Assembly (NCBI GenBank): GCA_964618895.1
Contig: CAZUDO010000070.1
Coordinates: 1-30,595 of the forward strand
Direction: 5' to 3'
DNA: 30,595 nucleotides
From: CAZUDO01 sp964618895
GTDB taxonomy: Bacteria > Desulfobacterota > Binatia > DP-6
Part shown: positions 15,823-23,285 of the stretch, piece by piece
Layout of the letters: each line of letters opens with the position of its first letter
How positions within the stretch are numbered: the first letter of the stretch is position 1
Program-made: the position numbers and the translations under genes
Notes under the pieces: generated by a model
What the model saw: the letters and a program-made list of their open reading frames with translations, nothing else
Databases searched by the model: none
Told to the model about the DNA's origin: nothing

Positions 15823-16056
15823 ATGGCCCACGAGGTCGTCGTCTACCACCAGCCCACCTGACGCCCCTGCCAGACAGCGATGGAGTTTCTATCGCAGCAG
15901 GGCGTGCCATTCACCGCCAAGGACGTGTCGACCGACATGGAGGCGCGCCAGGAGCTGATCGCGCTCGGCAGCCGGTCCACGCCGACCATCACCGTCGACG
16001 GCGAGGTGCTGATCGGCTTCAACCCCACGAAGTTGACGGCGCTGCTCGGCCTCTGA
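15823..16056 (+). CDS. Glutaredoxin-like selenoprotein (UxxC), Sec at in-frame UGA 15859-15861
   Basis: ATG 15823 with strong GGAGGAG (15811-15817, 5 nt spacing) opens a frame of 77 codons ending at TGA 16054-16056, interrupted only by TGA at codon 13. Read as selenocysteine it gives MAHEVVVYHQPT-U-RPCQTAMEF, a glutaredoxin/NrdH-like start with redox motif U13-R-P-C16 where homologues have CxxC. The rest fits the fold: LSQQGVPFTAKDV, then the cis-Pro loop SRSTPTITVDG (TP), then GEVLIGFNPTKLTALLGL. Length and landmarks are those of complete small glutaredoxins, so the frame is conserved on both sides of the UGA. A hairpin matching a bacterial SECIS starts in the UGA. UxxC glutaredoxins are known in prokaryotic selenoproteomes. 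It is likely a thiol oxidoreductase in the cytoplasm; a nonsense-mutated pseudogene is the less likely alternative. Confidence 0.88.
15861..15905 (+). promoter_or_regulatory. Bacterial SECIS element of the UGA-containing glutaredoxin gene
   Basis: Immediately after UG of the UGA, bases 15861-15870 pair with 15897-15905 (nine pairs with C15867 bulged). An asymmetric internal loop (15871-15876 versus A15896) follows. An eight-pair upper stem (15877-15884 with 15888-15895, one G-U) is capped by GUU (15885-15887). The conserved apical G sits 24 nt after the UGA, within the usual bacterial SECIS range. SelB binding is inferred. Pairing was worked out by hand. Confidence 0.8.
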
Positions 16057-16112
16057 CGCCGCGTAAGGTGCCAGCGACCGCGCTCCGATGCGCCGGGTCC
16101 TGCGCGCGCGCG

Positions 16113-16754
16113 TCACGTCGTCTCGAGGAGCCGCAGCACGCGCTCGGTCGGCACGCGCACGAACAGGCCCTCGGCCTCTGCCGTCACCGTGTCGTCGTGG
16201 CGCAGGCGACCGCGGGCGTGGATGCGCTTGCCCTCGACGCGCTCCTGCCAGCCCTCGAACACCAGGTCGACGCCGAGCGGCGTGGGCTTGCGGAAGCGGA
16301 GCGACAGGTGCGCAGTGGGGCCAGGAGTGGCGGACATCACGTTCGCGACGTTCAGGACCTGATCGAAGCAGGCGGCGATCACGGCGCCGTGCACGCACCC
16401 GGGCGGGCCCTCGTACGCCGTCCCGAAGCGGACGCGACCGATGGCCTTGCCGTCCTCCCACGTGAACTCGACCGGCGGCGCGAGCGGGCTCATGCGGCCG
16501 ATGATGGGATCGAACGGCATCAGGTCGTTCGGGCTCGCGAACGGGCCGGGCCCCGGATAGCGCGGCGGGCGCCCGGCGGGCAGGTGCGGCGTGAGGGCGG
16601 CGAGTGCCTGCTCGACGGCGGCGGTGGCGGCCTGCAGCGCCTCGCAAGGGGCCTCGGACGAGACGGTGGCGTCGATCAGGGCGCGCACGCGGCCGGCGAG
16701 GCGTGCGAGGTCGGTCCCGGTGGCGTCGAGGCGTTCGCGGAGTCCGTTCGGCAT
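16113..16754 (-). CDS. PaaI/4HBT-like hotdog-fold thioesterase
   Basis: A 213-residue protein. The N-terminal 60 residues are a helical, Ala-rich region (LARLAGRVRALIDATV ... VEQALAALTP). The hotdog domain occupies about 85-210, with FTWEDGKAIGRVRFGTAYEGPPGCVHGAVIAACFDQVL holding the central HG-x-x-x-(A)-x-x-D catalytic-type helix, then AHLSLRFRKPTPLG and GRLRHDDTVTAEAEGLFV. Such enzymes hydrolyse acyl-CoA thioesters; the substrate is unknown. It is the last gene of a minus-strand cluster after the O-methyltransferase and luciferase-like genes (68-nt gap), fitting a lipid or aromatic acyl-CoA context. It converges on the selenoprotein gene. Confidence 0.88.
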   Translation of the reverse strand: MPNGLRERLDATGTDLARLAGRVRALIDATVSSEAPCEALQAATAAVEQALAALTPHLPAGRPPRYPGPGPFASPNDLMPFDPIIGRMSPLAPPVEFTWEDGKAIGRVRFGTAYEGPPGCVHGAVIAACFDQVLNVANVMSATPGPTAHLSLRFRKPTPLGVDLVFEGWQERVEGKRIHARGRLRHDDTVTAEAEGLFVRVPTERVLRLLETT

Positions 16755-16822
16755 CGGCGGAGAGTGCCGGGCCGGGCGCGAAACGGCAACTGGCGCCGGT
16801 CACGCGCGACGACCCGGAAAGG

Positions 16823-17821
16823 TTACAGCACGGTCTCGGCGAGCAGGCGGAGCACGCCCTGGTCGCGCGTGGCGGCCAGCAGGGCGGTCACCGGGCTGGC
16901 CTGCCAGGCGGCCAGCCGGTCGCGGATGCGCGCCGCCGGGCCGGCGAGCGAGATCTCGTCGGCCAGCTGGTCCGGGACGGCGTCGACGGCTTCGCTGCGC
17001 TTACCCTCGAGAAAGAGCGCCTGCACGCGCCGGGCCTGGTCGCCGAACCCCATGCGCTCCATGACGTTCAGGTGGAAGTTCCGCCCGCGCGCTCCCATGC
17101 CGCCGATGTAGAAGGCGAGCATCCACTTGATGGGCTGCAGCGCCTGCGCCAGGTCGTCGTGCAGCGACACCGTCACCGTGGCGGCGATCTCGAAGCCGGG
17201 CCGGCGGTCCGTGAGCGAGTCGGCGAACACCTCGTGCCGGTACGGCGAGTAGAACAGCGGTAGCCAGCCGTCGGCGATCTCGGTGGCGAGCGCCACGTTC
17301 TTCGGCCCCTCGGCACCCATGTAGATGGGCACGTCGGCGCGCAGCGGGTGGATGATCATCTTGAGGGGCTTGCCGAGACCGGTGCCGCCGGGATGGGGCA
17401 GGGGGTAGTGCTTGCCGGGGAAGATCACCGGCCCTTCGCGCCGCAGCATGGTGCGCACCAGCGTGATGTACTCGCGCGTGCGTGCCAGCGGCTTGGGGAA
17501 CGGCTGGCCGTACCAGCCCTCCACCACCTGCGGCCCCGACACGCCCAGGCCGAGGATGAGGCGGCCGCCCGACAGGTGGTCGATGGTGGCCGCGGTCATG
17601 GCGACGCACGCCGGCGTACGCGCTGACAGCTGCATGATCCCCGTGCCGAGCTTGATGCGCGAGGTGCGTGCGCCCATCCAGCACAATGTCGACACGCAGT
17701 CGTTGCCGTAGGCCTCGGCCGTCCAGACCGAGTCGTAGCCGAGGCGCTCGGCCTCCAGCACGAGGTCGAGCGGGTCCTCCGGGCCGAACATCCAGTAGCC
17801 GAGCACCAGGCCGAGCTTCAT
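16823..17821 (-). CDS. Luciferase-like (LLM class) F420- or flavin-dependent oxidoreductase
   Basis: A 332-residue TIM-barrel protein from ATG 17819-17821 (MKLGLVLGYWMFGPEDPLDL). Signature segments are AERLGYDSVWTAEAYGND, the cis-peptide region LGTGIMQLSARTPACVAMTAATIDHLSGGRLILGLGVSGPQVVEGW, the substrate-loop stretch around YPLPHPGGTGLGKPLKM, IYMGAEGPKNVALATEIADGWLP, and a C-terminal LADEISLAGPAARIRDRL. It resembles the F420-dependent LLM proteins abundant in actinobacteria and in uncultured bacteria that use coenzyme F420. Cofactor choice (F420 versus FMN) is not settled by sequence alone. It sits 46 nt downstream of the methyltransferase and upstream of the thioesterase, all on the minus strand, suggesting an operon. 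Confidence 0.92.
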   Translation of the reverse strand: MKLGLVLGYWMFGPEDPLDLVLEAERLGYDSVWTAEAYGNDCVSTLCWMGARTSRIKLGTGIMQLSARTPACVAMTAATIDHLSGGRLILGLGVSGPQVVEGWYGQPFPKPLARTREYITLVRTMLRREGPVIFPGKHYPLPHPGGTGLGKPLKMIIHPLRADVPIYMGAEGPKNVALATEIADGWLPLFYSPYRHEVFADSLTDRRPGFEIAATVTVSLHDDLAQALQPIKWMLAFYIGGMGARGRNFHLNVMERMGFGDQARRVQALFLEGKRSEAVDAVPDQLADEISLAGPAARIRDRLAAWQASPVTALLAATRDQGVLRLLAETVL

Positions 17822-17867
17822 GGGCGACGTGCTTACTGCGCGCCCGCCCGCGTGTGCAAGGCGTGGG

Positions 17868-18590
17868 CTACGTTCGCACCGAGAACTCCATGCCGTCGCC
17901 GATGGCGAGCGCCAGCGAGCGGAAGCCATTGGCGGGATCGCGCACCCAGGCGCGAAATGGGGCAAGTGCGTTCCAGAACGTGAACAGGTTGTCGGCCAGC
18001 ACGACCGCGCCGGGCCGGAGCTGCGGCGCCAGGAGTCGCAGGACAGGGAGGTAGAGCTCCTTCCAGCCGTCGAGCAGGACCATGTCGATTGGCCCACCGG
18101 CGTCGCGCAGCGTCTGGCGGGCATCCCCGGCGCGGATGTCGACCACGTCGGCGAGTCCCGCCTCGGTCAGGTTGGCGCGCGCCGCCGTCACCTTGTCGGG
18201 CTCGAGCTCCGTCCCGATCACGATGCCGCCGCCGGTGTCGCGCACCGCCGCCGCCAGGTACACGGTCGAGACGCCGAACGAGGTGCCGAACTCGACCACG
18301 CGCCGCGCGCCGGCCGCGCGGGCCAGGCTGTACGCGAACAGCCCCTGTTTCGGGCCGAGCGGCAGATAGAGGTCTTTCGCGCGCGCCGACACCTCCGCGG
18401 CCTCGGAGGCGCGGCCGATCAGGCTCCCCACCAGTTCGCCCACGGCGAACGGGACCAGCTGCCACGTCTGCCGCCCGGCGGCGGCGTGCAGTCGGTCGAG
18501 GACACGGCGGACGGTGGGCTCGTCGAGGGTACACGGCATGGGCGGCGTGTAGGCCGTCCCGTAGTCTTCTGGCAAGAGGCGGGCTCGCAT
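17868..18590 (-). CDS. Class I SAM-dependent O-methyltransferase (caffeoyl-CoA OMT-like)
   Basis: A 240-residue protein from ATG 18588-18590. The SAM-binding Rossmann motif is VVEFGTSFGVSTVYLA (motif I), then GTELEPDKVTAARANL (acidic ribose contact), VVDIRAGDARQTL, and IDMVLLDGWKELYLPVL with the metal/substrate-side Asp, followed by LRPGAVVLADN. This order matches the divalent-metal O-methyltransferase family (COMT/CCoAOMT-like, PF01596-type). The acceptor is unknown. It starts 47 nt from the divergent SnoaL-like gene, and a perfect 17-nt palindrome lies between them. It is the first gene of the three-gene minus-strand cluster. Confidence 0.9.
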   Translation of the reverse strand: MRARLLPEDYGTAYTPPMPCTLDEPTVRRVLDRLHAAAGRQTWQLVPFAVGELVGSLIGRASEAAEVSARAKDLYLPLGPKQGLFAYSLARAAGARRVVEFGTSFGVSTVYLAAAVRDTGGGIVIGTELEPDKVTAARANLTEAGLADVVDIRAGDARQTLRDAGGPIDMVLLDGWKELYLPVLRLLAPQLRPGAVVLADNLFTFWNALAPFRAWVRDPANGFRSLALAIGDGMEFSVRT

Positions 18591-18607
18591 CGCGGGCGAC
18601 GCCCGCG
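18591..18607. repeat. Perfect 7-bp inverted repeat in the divergent spacer
   Basis: CGCGGGC-GAC-GCCCGCG lies directly upstream of the O-methyltransferase ATG and 30 nt before the SnoaL-like ATG. It could be a shared operator or an mRNA hairpin for the SnoaL-like leader. The high G+C background makes such repeats easier to find by chance. Confidence 0.5.
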
Positions 18608-18637
18608 CTATGGTCCCGCGCCGAGGAGGACCCCACC

Positions 18638-19165
18638 ATGGCCGCCTACAGCCGCGACGAGCTGGAGCAGGCGTTCCGCACCTACTGGCGCGCCGGCGCC
18701 GCGGGCGAGGACTGGGACGCCTGGGCCGATCTGTTCACCGAGGACTGTGCCTACATCGAGCACATGTACGGCACGATGCGCGGCCGTGAGACCGTGCGCG
18801 CCTGGATCATTCCGATCATGAAGAAGTATCGCGAGCTCTACACCGCCTACGAGTGGCACACGGTCGACGCCGAGGGCGGCCGGGTCGTCTTCTACATGCA
18901 GAACCGCCGCGATCATCCCGGTGGCAACGGGACCGTCGATTTTCCCGGGGTCTCGATCCTGGAATACGCCGGCAACGGCAAGTGGAAGAAGGAAGAGGAC
19001 TTCTGGTCGGTGAAGGGGCGCGAGGTGGCGATGAAAGCCTACGAGGAGGCCTGCCGCACGCACGATCCCGACCATGCGCGCAAACACACGCGCCTCGACT
19101 GGGGGCGCGGGCCGGAGTGGACGCGCGGCGGGCGGTCGTACGCGGAGCGTCTCCGGGTACGGTAG
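18638..19165 (+). CDS. SnoaL-like / NTF2-fold protein (intact parent copy)
   Basis: A 175-residue protein from ATG 18638, with AGGAGG at 18624-18629. The first 130 residues have the cone-like NTF2/SnoaL pattern: YSRDELEQAFRTYWRAGAAG, then WDAWADLFTEDCAYIEHMYGTMRG, ETVRAWIIPIM, and EWHTVDAEGGRVVFYMQNRRDHPGG. The tail (KKEEDFWSVKGREVAMKAYEEACR ... WTRGGRSYAERLRVR) is basic. SnoaL-like proteins are small cyclases, isomerases, hydratases or dehydratases, and no chemistry can be assigned here. It diverges from the O-methyltransferase cluster. Two damaged copies of its 3' half occur at 24085-24289 and 25109-25335. The 233 nt to the next gene contain no clear gene. Confidence 0.88.
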   Translation: MAAYSRDELEQAFRTYWRAGAAGEDWDAWADLFTEDCAYIEHMYGTMRGRETVRAWIIPIMKKYRELYTAYEWHTVDAEGGRVVFYMQNRRDHPGGNGTVDFPGVSILEYAGNGKWKKEEDFWSVKGREVAMKAYEEACRTHDPDHARKHTRLDWGRGPEWTRGGRSYAERLRVR

Positions 19166-19398
19166 CAGGTCAGGCGTCGGGCTCACGCGGCGAATGCCGT
19201 GGGCGCCTATCGTTAGCACCGATCGAGACCCGGCGCTACGCACCACGCCGACGGACGATCCAAAGCCCACAATGGTCCGGAGCCACCGGGTGTCCGAGGA
19301 GGGCGCCGACGGCCGATGCGCGTTGACCAGTATGGCGCGGCACCGATATGGTGCGGCGCGCGCGATGACCGACGACCGTGGCCAGTGAGCGGTGACCA

Positions 19399-20592
19399 GT
19401 GACCAGGATCCCACCTGTGACAGCCGCCCGACCGACCGCCGGTTTCCGGTCACCCCTCCCGCCGCTCTTCGCCCTGCTGTGCGCGATACTGCTGGCCGGC
19501 GGGTTCGGCTGCCAGCAGCGGGGCGACGAGATTCGCATCGGCGAGTTCGGCTCGCTTACCGGCGGCACCGCGACGTTCGGCACGTCGAGCCACGAGGGCA
19601 CCATGCTGGCGCTCGACGAGATCAACGCCGCCGGCGGCGTGCTCGGCAAGAAGGTGCGCGTCATCACCGAGGACAACCAGAGCAAGCCGGAGGAGTCGGT
19701 GACCGCGGTGCTCAAGCTGATCAAGCAGGATCAGGTGAGCGCGGTGGTCGGCGAGGTGGCGTCGAGCCGCAGCCTGGCGGCGGCACCGCAGTGCCAGGCC
19801 AACGGCATCCCCATGGTCTCGCCGGCGTCGACCAACCCCAAGGTGACGCAGGTCGGCGACTACATCTTCCGCGCCTGCTTCATCGATCCCTTCCAGGGCT
19901 CGACCATGGCGAGGTTCGCCATCGAGAAGCTGCATGCCAAGCGCATTGCGATCCTGACCGACACCAAGAACGACTATTCCGTCGGCCTCACCGAGTTCTT
20001 CCGCGACACCGTCAAGCAGCTCGGCGGCAACATCGTCGCCGAGGAGAGCTACGGCGAGGGCGACATCGAATTCAAAGCCCAGCTGACGGCGATCAAGGCC
20101 GAAAACCCCGACGTCATCTACGTCCCCGGCTACTACACCGAGTGCGCGCTGATCGCCCGCCAGGCGCGTGAGCTGGGGCTCGACGCGACCCTGCTCGGCG
20201 GCGATGGCTGGGACAGCCCGAAGACGGTCGAGATCGGCGGCAAGGCGGTCGAGGGCGTGTACTTCACCAACCACTACTCGCCTGAGGACCAACGGCCGGA
20301 AGTGCAGAAGTTCATCGCCGACTACCGCAGGAAGTACGGCGGCAAGACGCCCGACGCGATGGCGGTGCTCGGCTACGACGCGATGAAGATGATGGCGGAC
20401 GCGATCCGCCGCGCCGGATCGACCGACGGGGCGAAGATCCGCGACGCCCTGGCCGCCACCACGAAGTTTCCGGGGGTCAGCGGGGAGATATCGATCGACG
20501 CCGAGCGCAACGCGCGTAAGGCGATCGTGGTCCTGCAGATTCGCGACGGGCAGTTCCGCTTCGTCGAGTCGATTGCCCCCGGACCCGCCTGA
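19399..20592 (+). CDS. livK: Branched-chain amino-acid-type ABC transporter substrate-binding lipoprotein
   Basis: A 397-residue periplasmic binding protein of the LivJ/LivK (Peripla_BP_6) family. GTG 19399 is used; GTG 19417 is equally possible. The N-terminus has a hydrophobic segment ending AGGFGC, with Cys38 a probable lipidation site, though Gly at -3 is not ideal. Core features are IRIGEFGSLTGGTATFG, ALDEINAAGGVLGKKVR, VSAVVGEVASSRSLAAAP, IPMVSPASTNPKVT and ILTDTKNDYSVGL, then DVIYVPGYY and LGGDGWDSP. It captures the substrate in the periplasm for the LivHMGF machinery; the ligand may be an amino acid or a carboxylate. The livH-like permease starts 14 nt downstream. Confidence 0.93.
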   Translation: MTRIPPVTAARPTAGFRSPLPPLFALLCAILLAGGFGCQQRGDEIRIGEFGSLTGGTATFGTSSHEGTMLALDEINAAGGVLGKKVRVITEDNQSKPEESVTAVLKLIKQDQVSAVVGEVASSRSLAAAPQCQANGIPMVSPASTNPKVTQVGDYIFRACFIDPFQGSTMARFAIEKLHAKRIAILTDTKNDYSVGLTEFFRDTVKQLGGNIVAEESYGEGDIEFKAQLTAIKAENPDVIYVPGYYTECALIARQARELGLDATLLGGDGWDSPKTVEIGGKAVEGVYFTNHYSPEDQRPEVQKFIADYRRKYGGKTPDAMAVLGYDAMKMMADAIRRAGSTDGAKIRDALAATTKFPGVSGEISIDAERNARKAIVVLQIRDGQFRFVESIAPGPA

Positions 20593-20606
20593 GTCCCCTC
20601 CCGGCC

Positions 20607-21509
20607 TTGGACCAGCTCGCGCAACAGCTCGTCAACGGCCTGGCCTGGGGGTCCATCTATGCGCTGATCGCGCTCGGCTACACGATGGTCTACGGCGTCC
20701 TGCGGCTGATCAACTTCGCGCACGGCGACGTGTACATGATCGGCGCGATGAGCGCCTTCTACTTCGCCCACTGGCTCGGCTTTGGCGCGGCGCCGTCGCT
20801 GCCCGGGTTCGCGCTGGTGATGCTCCTCTCCATGCTCACCTGCGCCGCACTGGGGGCGCTGATCGAGCGGGTCGCGTATCGCCCGCTGCGGCGGCAGCCG
20901 CGCTCGGCCATGCTCACCACCGCGATCGGCGTCTCGATGTTGCTCGAGTACGGCGGCCAGCTCGTCTTCGGGCCGGATCCGAAATTCTTCCCGCAGCTGA
21001 TCGAATCCCGTCCGATCGTCGAACGCGGCGGAGCGGTGGTCACCAACATCGACCTCCTCGTCGTCGCCGTGTCGGTGGCGCTCATGTTCGGCCTGCGCTG
21101 GCTGGTGATGCGGACCCGTGCCGGCATGGCGCTGCGTGCCGTCAGCGTCAACTACGACGCGTCGGCGCTAATGGGCATCAACGTGAACACCATCATCGCC
21201 ATGACTTTCATGCTCGGCTCCGCTCTGGCAGCCGCCGCCGGCACGATGGTGGCGCTGCGCAACCCGAAGATCGAGCCGCTCATGGGTCTCATGCCCGGCA
21301 TCAAGGCGTTCGTCGCCGCGGTGCTGGGCGGCATCGGCAACTTTCCGGGCGCAGTCGCCGGCGGCCTGCTCATGGGCGTCACCGAAACGCTGGTGTCGGG
21401 GTATGTCAGCTCGACCTACCGCGACGCTGTCGCCTTCGTGATCCTGATCGCGGTGCTGTTGATCAAGCCGGCGGGCCTCTTCGGCACGACCGCGGCGGAA
21501 AAGGTATGA
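20607..21509 (+). CDS. livH: Branched-chain-type ABC transporter permease LivH
   Basis: A 300-residue inner-membrane permease starting at TTG 20607 (MDQLAQQLVNGLAWGSIYALIALGYTMVYG). It has the hallmark GVLRLINFAHGDVYMIGA, about eight transmembrane helices, and the cytoplasmic coupling region with RTRAGMALRAVSVNYDASALMGINVN. It also has the conserved GLMPGIKAFVAAVLGGIGNFPGAVAGGLLMG stretch. It pairs with LivM. Its TGA overlaps the livM ATG by four bases (ATGA at 21506-21509), implying coupled translation. No clear Shine-Dalgarno precedes the TTG, consistent with coupling to the upstream gene. Confidence 0.94.
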   Translation: MDQLAQQLVNGLAWGSIYALIALGYTMVYGVLRLINFAHGDVYMIGAMSAFYFAHWLGFGAAPSLPGFALVMLLSMLTCAALGALIERVAYRPLRRQPRSAMLTTAIGVSMLLEYGGQLVFGPDPKFFPQLIESRPIVERGGAVVTNIDLLVVAVSVALMFGLRWLVMRTRAGMALRAVSVNYDASALMGINVNTIIAMTFMLGSALAAAAGTMVALRNPKIEPLMGLMPGIKAFVAAVLGGIGNFPGAVAGGLLMGVTETLVSGYVSSTYRDAVAFVILIAVLLIKPAGLFGTTAAEKV

Positions 21510-22471
21510 CGGGGGCGTTCGCCCAGCTGGTGCGGCGCAACGCCGCGACGGCCGCCGTGCTGATCGGGCTCTGGCCGCTCGAGCTGGTGCTGGGCCACGC
21601 GTTGAACCCGTACCACCTGCAGATCGTCGGCTACATCGGCATCAACATCATCCTGGCCGTCAGTCTGAACCTCATCAACGGCATCACCGGTCAGTTCTCG
21701 CTCGGCCATGCCGGCTTCCTGGCGGTCGGCGCCTACGTGAGCGCCGCGGTCACCCTGCTGGTCTGGCCGACCGGCCACGCGTCCGAGCTCGGGTTCGTGG
21801 TCGCGCTGCTCGCCGGCGGGATGGGCGCCGCGCTGGCAGGCCTCGTCGTCGGCGTTCCGACGCTGCGCCTGCGTGGCGACTACCTGGCCATCGCGACACT
21901 CGGTTTCGGCGAGATCATCCGCGTCGTCATCCTCAACACCGACGCCGTCGGCGGCGCGCGCGGCCTGTCAGGCATCCCGGTGCTGGCGACGTTCGCCAGC
22001 GTCTATGCCTGCGCAGTCCTCTGCGTCGTGTCGATCTGGCGCCTGGTCTACTCGCAGCGCGGCCTGGCGTTCTTCGCCATCCGCGAGGACGAGATCGCCG
22101 CCGCGGCGATGGGCATCGATACCGCCCGGTACAAGATCCTCGCCTTTACCGTCGGTGCCTTCTGGGCCGGCCTCGCCGGCGGGTTGCTCGCCCACTTCAT
22201 CGGTTACATCCACACCAACTCGTTCACCTTCCTGCGCAGCGTCGAGATCGTGGTCATGGTGGTGCTCGGCGGCCTTGGCAGCATCACCGGCGCGGTGCTG
22301 TCGGCCGCCGTGCTCACGGTGCTCCCCGAGGTGCTGCGCTTCGGTGCCGAATACCGCATGGTCATCTACTCGCTCCTCCTGATCGTGCTCATGCTCACCC
22401 GCCCGTCCGGATTGATGGGCAGCTCGGAGATCACCCGGTGGCGTTTCTGGAGCTCGACGACTGCTCGCTGA
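21506..22471 (+). CDS. livM: Branched-chain-type ABC transporter permease LivM
   Basis: A 321-residue inner-membrane permease from ATG 21506. Typical segments are YIGINIILAVSLNLINGITGQFSLGHAGFLAVGAYVSA, GVPTLRLRGDYLAIATLGFGEIIR, and the EAA-like cytoplasmic loop FFAIREDEIAAAAMGIDTARYKILAF. The VVMVVLGGLGSITGAVLSA segment follows. The last 11 residues (RWRFWSSTTAR) are encoded inside the start of livG, a 34-nt overlap, and look unselected as protein. It forms the membrane channel with LivH and is driven by LivG and LivF. Confidence 0.94.
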   Translation: MTGAFAQLVRRNAATAAVLIGLWPLELVLGHALNPYHLQIVGYIGINIILAVSLNLINGITGQFSLGHAGFLAVGAYVSAAVTLLVWPTGHASELGFVVALLAGGMGAALAGLVVGVPTLRLRGDYLAIATLGFGEIIRVVILNTDAVGGARGLSGIPVLATFASVYACAVLCVVSIWRLVYSQRGLAFFAIREDEIAAAAMGIDTARYKILAFTVGAFWAGLAGGLLAHFIGYIHTNSFTFLRSVEIVVMVVLGGLGSITGAVLSAAVLTVLPEVLRFGAEYRMVIYSLLLIVLMLTRPSGLMGSSEITRWRFWSSTTAR

Positions 22472-23193
22472 GCTTCGGCGGCCTGGCGGCGGTCAGCCGG
22501 GTGTCGCTCGCGCTCGACCCCGGCGAGCTGATCGGCCTGATCGGGCCCAACGGTGCCGGCAAGACGACCGTCTTCAACCTCGTCACCGGCGTCTACGCCC
22601 CGAACCGCGGCACCATCCGCCTCGGCGGTGAATCGATCGCCGGCCTGCCGCCCTTCCGTATCAACCGACGCGGCATCGCCCGCACGTTTCAAGGGGTCCG
22701 CCTGTTCCCGACGATGAGCGCGCTGGACAACGTCGTGGTCGGCTACAACTCGCGCGCCGGCGGCCTGCTCGACGCGGTGGCCGGCACCCCGCAGGCGCAG
22801 GAGACGCGCGCGCGCATCGCCGCCGAATGCCTTGAGCTACTGCGCATGCTCGAGCTCGAGGATCAGCGCGATGTGCCGGCGCGCGCGCTGCCGTACGGCG
22901 CTCAGCGGCGGCTGGAGATCGCGCGCGCGCTGGCGACCGGGCCGAAGCTGCTGCTGCTCGACGAGCCGGCGGCCGGCACCACCCCGCAGGAAAAAGTCGA
23001 GCTGATGGCCCGCATCCGCTGGCTGCGCGACGCGCTCGGGCTCGGCATCCTGGTCATCGAGCACGACATGAAGATGATGATGGAGATGTGCGAGCGGATC
23101 ACCGTGCTCGACCACGGCGAAGTGATCGCCGTCGGCGCACCGGGCGAGATCCGCGCCAACCCCACGGTGGTCGAGGCGTATCTCGGTGAGTAG
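22438..23193 (+). CDS. livG: Branched-chain-type ABC transporter ATPase LivG
   Basis: A 251-residue ATPase from GTG 22438, with GGAG about 9 nt upstream and nested in the end of livM. It has Walker A GPNGAGKTT, the LivG-typical RTFQGVRLFPTMSALDNVVVG Q-loop region, and Walker B LLLLDEPAAGTTPQE. The switch region is VIEHDMKMMMEMCERI. The ABC signature is the divergent LPYGAQRRLEIARAL, where the canonical LSGGQ is replaced by YGAQ, as is usual for LivG. It couples ATP hydrolysis to LivHM. The next gene starts after a 92-nt spacer that contains an inverted repeat. Confidence 0.95.
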   Translation: MAFLELDDCSLSFGGLAAVSRVSLALDPGELIGLIGPNGAGKTTVFNLVTGVYAPNRGTIRLGGESIAGLPPFRINRRGIARTFQGVRLFPTMSALDNVVVGYNSRAGGLLDAVAGTPQAQETRARIAAECLELLRMLELEDQRDVPARALPYGAQRRLEIARALATGPKLLLLDEPAAGTTPQEKVELMARIRWLRDALGLGILVIEHDMKMMMEMCERITVLDHGEVIAVGAPGEIRANPTVVEAYLGE

Positions 23194-23214
23194 ATCGGCT
23201 ATCAGCCAATCCTG

Positions 23215-23275
23215 TCAGCGTTCAGCTCCACCGCGCCCGCGCACGGCGAGGCGCAGGCGGACGGCTGAAAGCTGA
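23215..23275. repeat. Inverted repeat between livG and livF
   Basis: TCAGC-G-TTCAGC (23215-23226) pairs with GCTGAA-A-GCTGA (23264-23275): 11 pairs with one mismatch and a G+C-rich 37-nt loop. It has the look of an intergenic palindromic (REP-like) element or mRNA-stability hairpin. No other copy was noticed in the window. Confidence 0.65.
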
Positions 23276-23285
23276 AAGCTCCCCC

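Noticed and set aside
15859..15861. Simple nonsense mutation of a glutaredoxin
   Set aside because: The stop falls precisely on the redox Cys codon, is followed by a SECIS-type hairpin, and the downstream frame is intact; sequencing error remains possible but less likely.
22469..22471. Frameshift at the end of livM
   Set aside because: The odd last residues result from a 34-nt overlap with livG; the permease core is complete and such overlaps are common in these operons.
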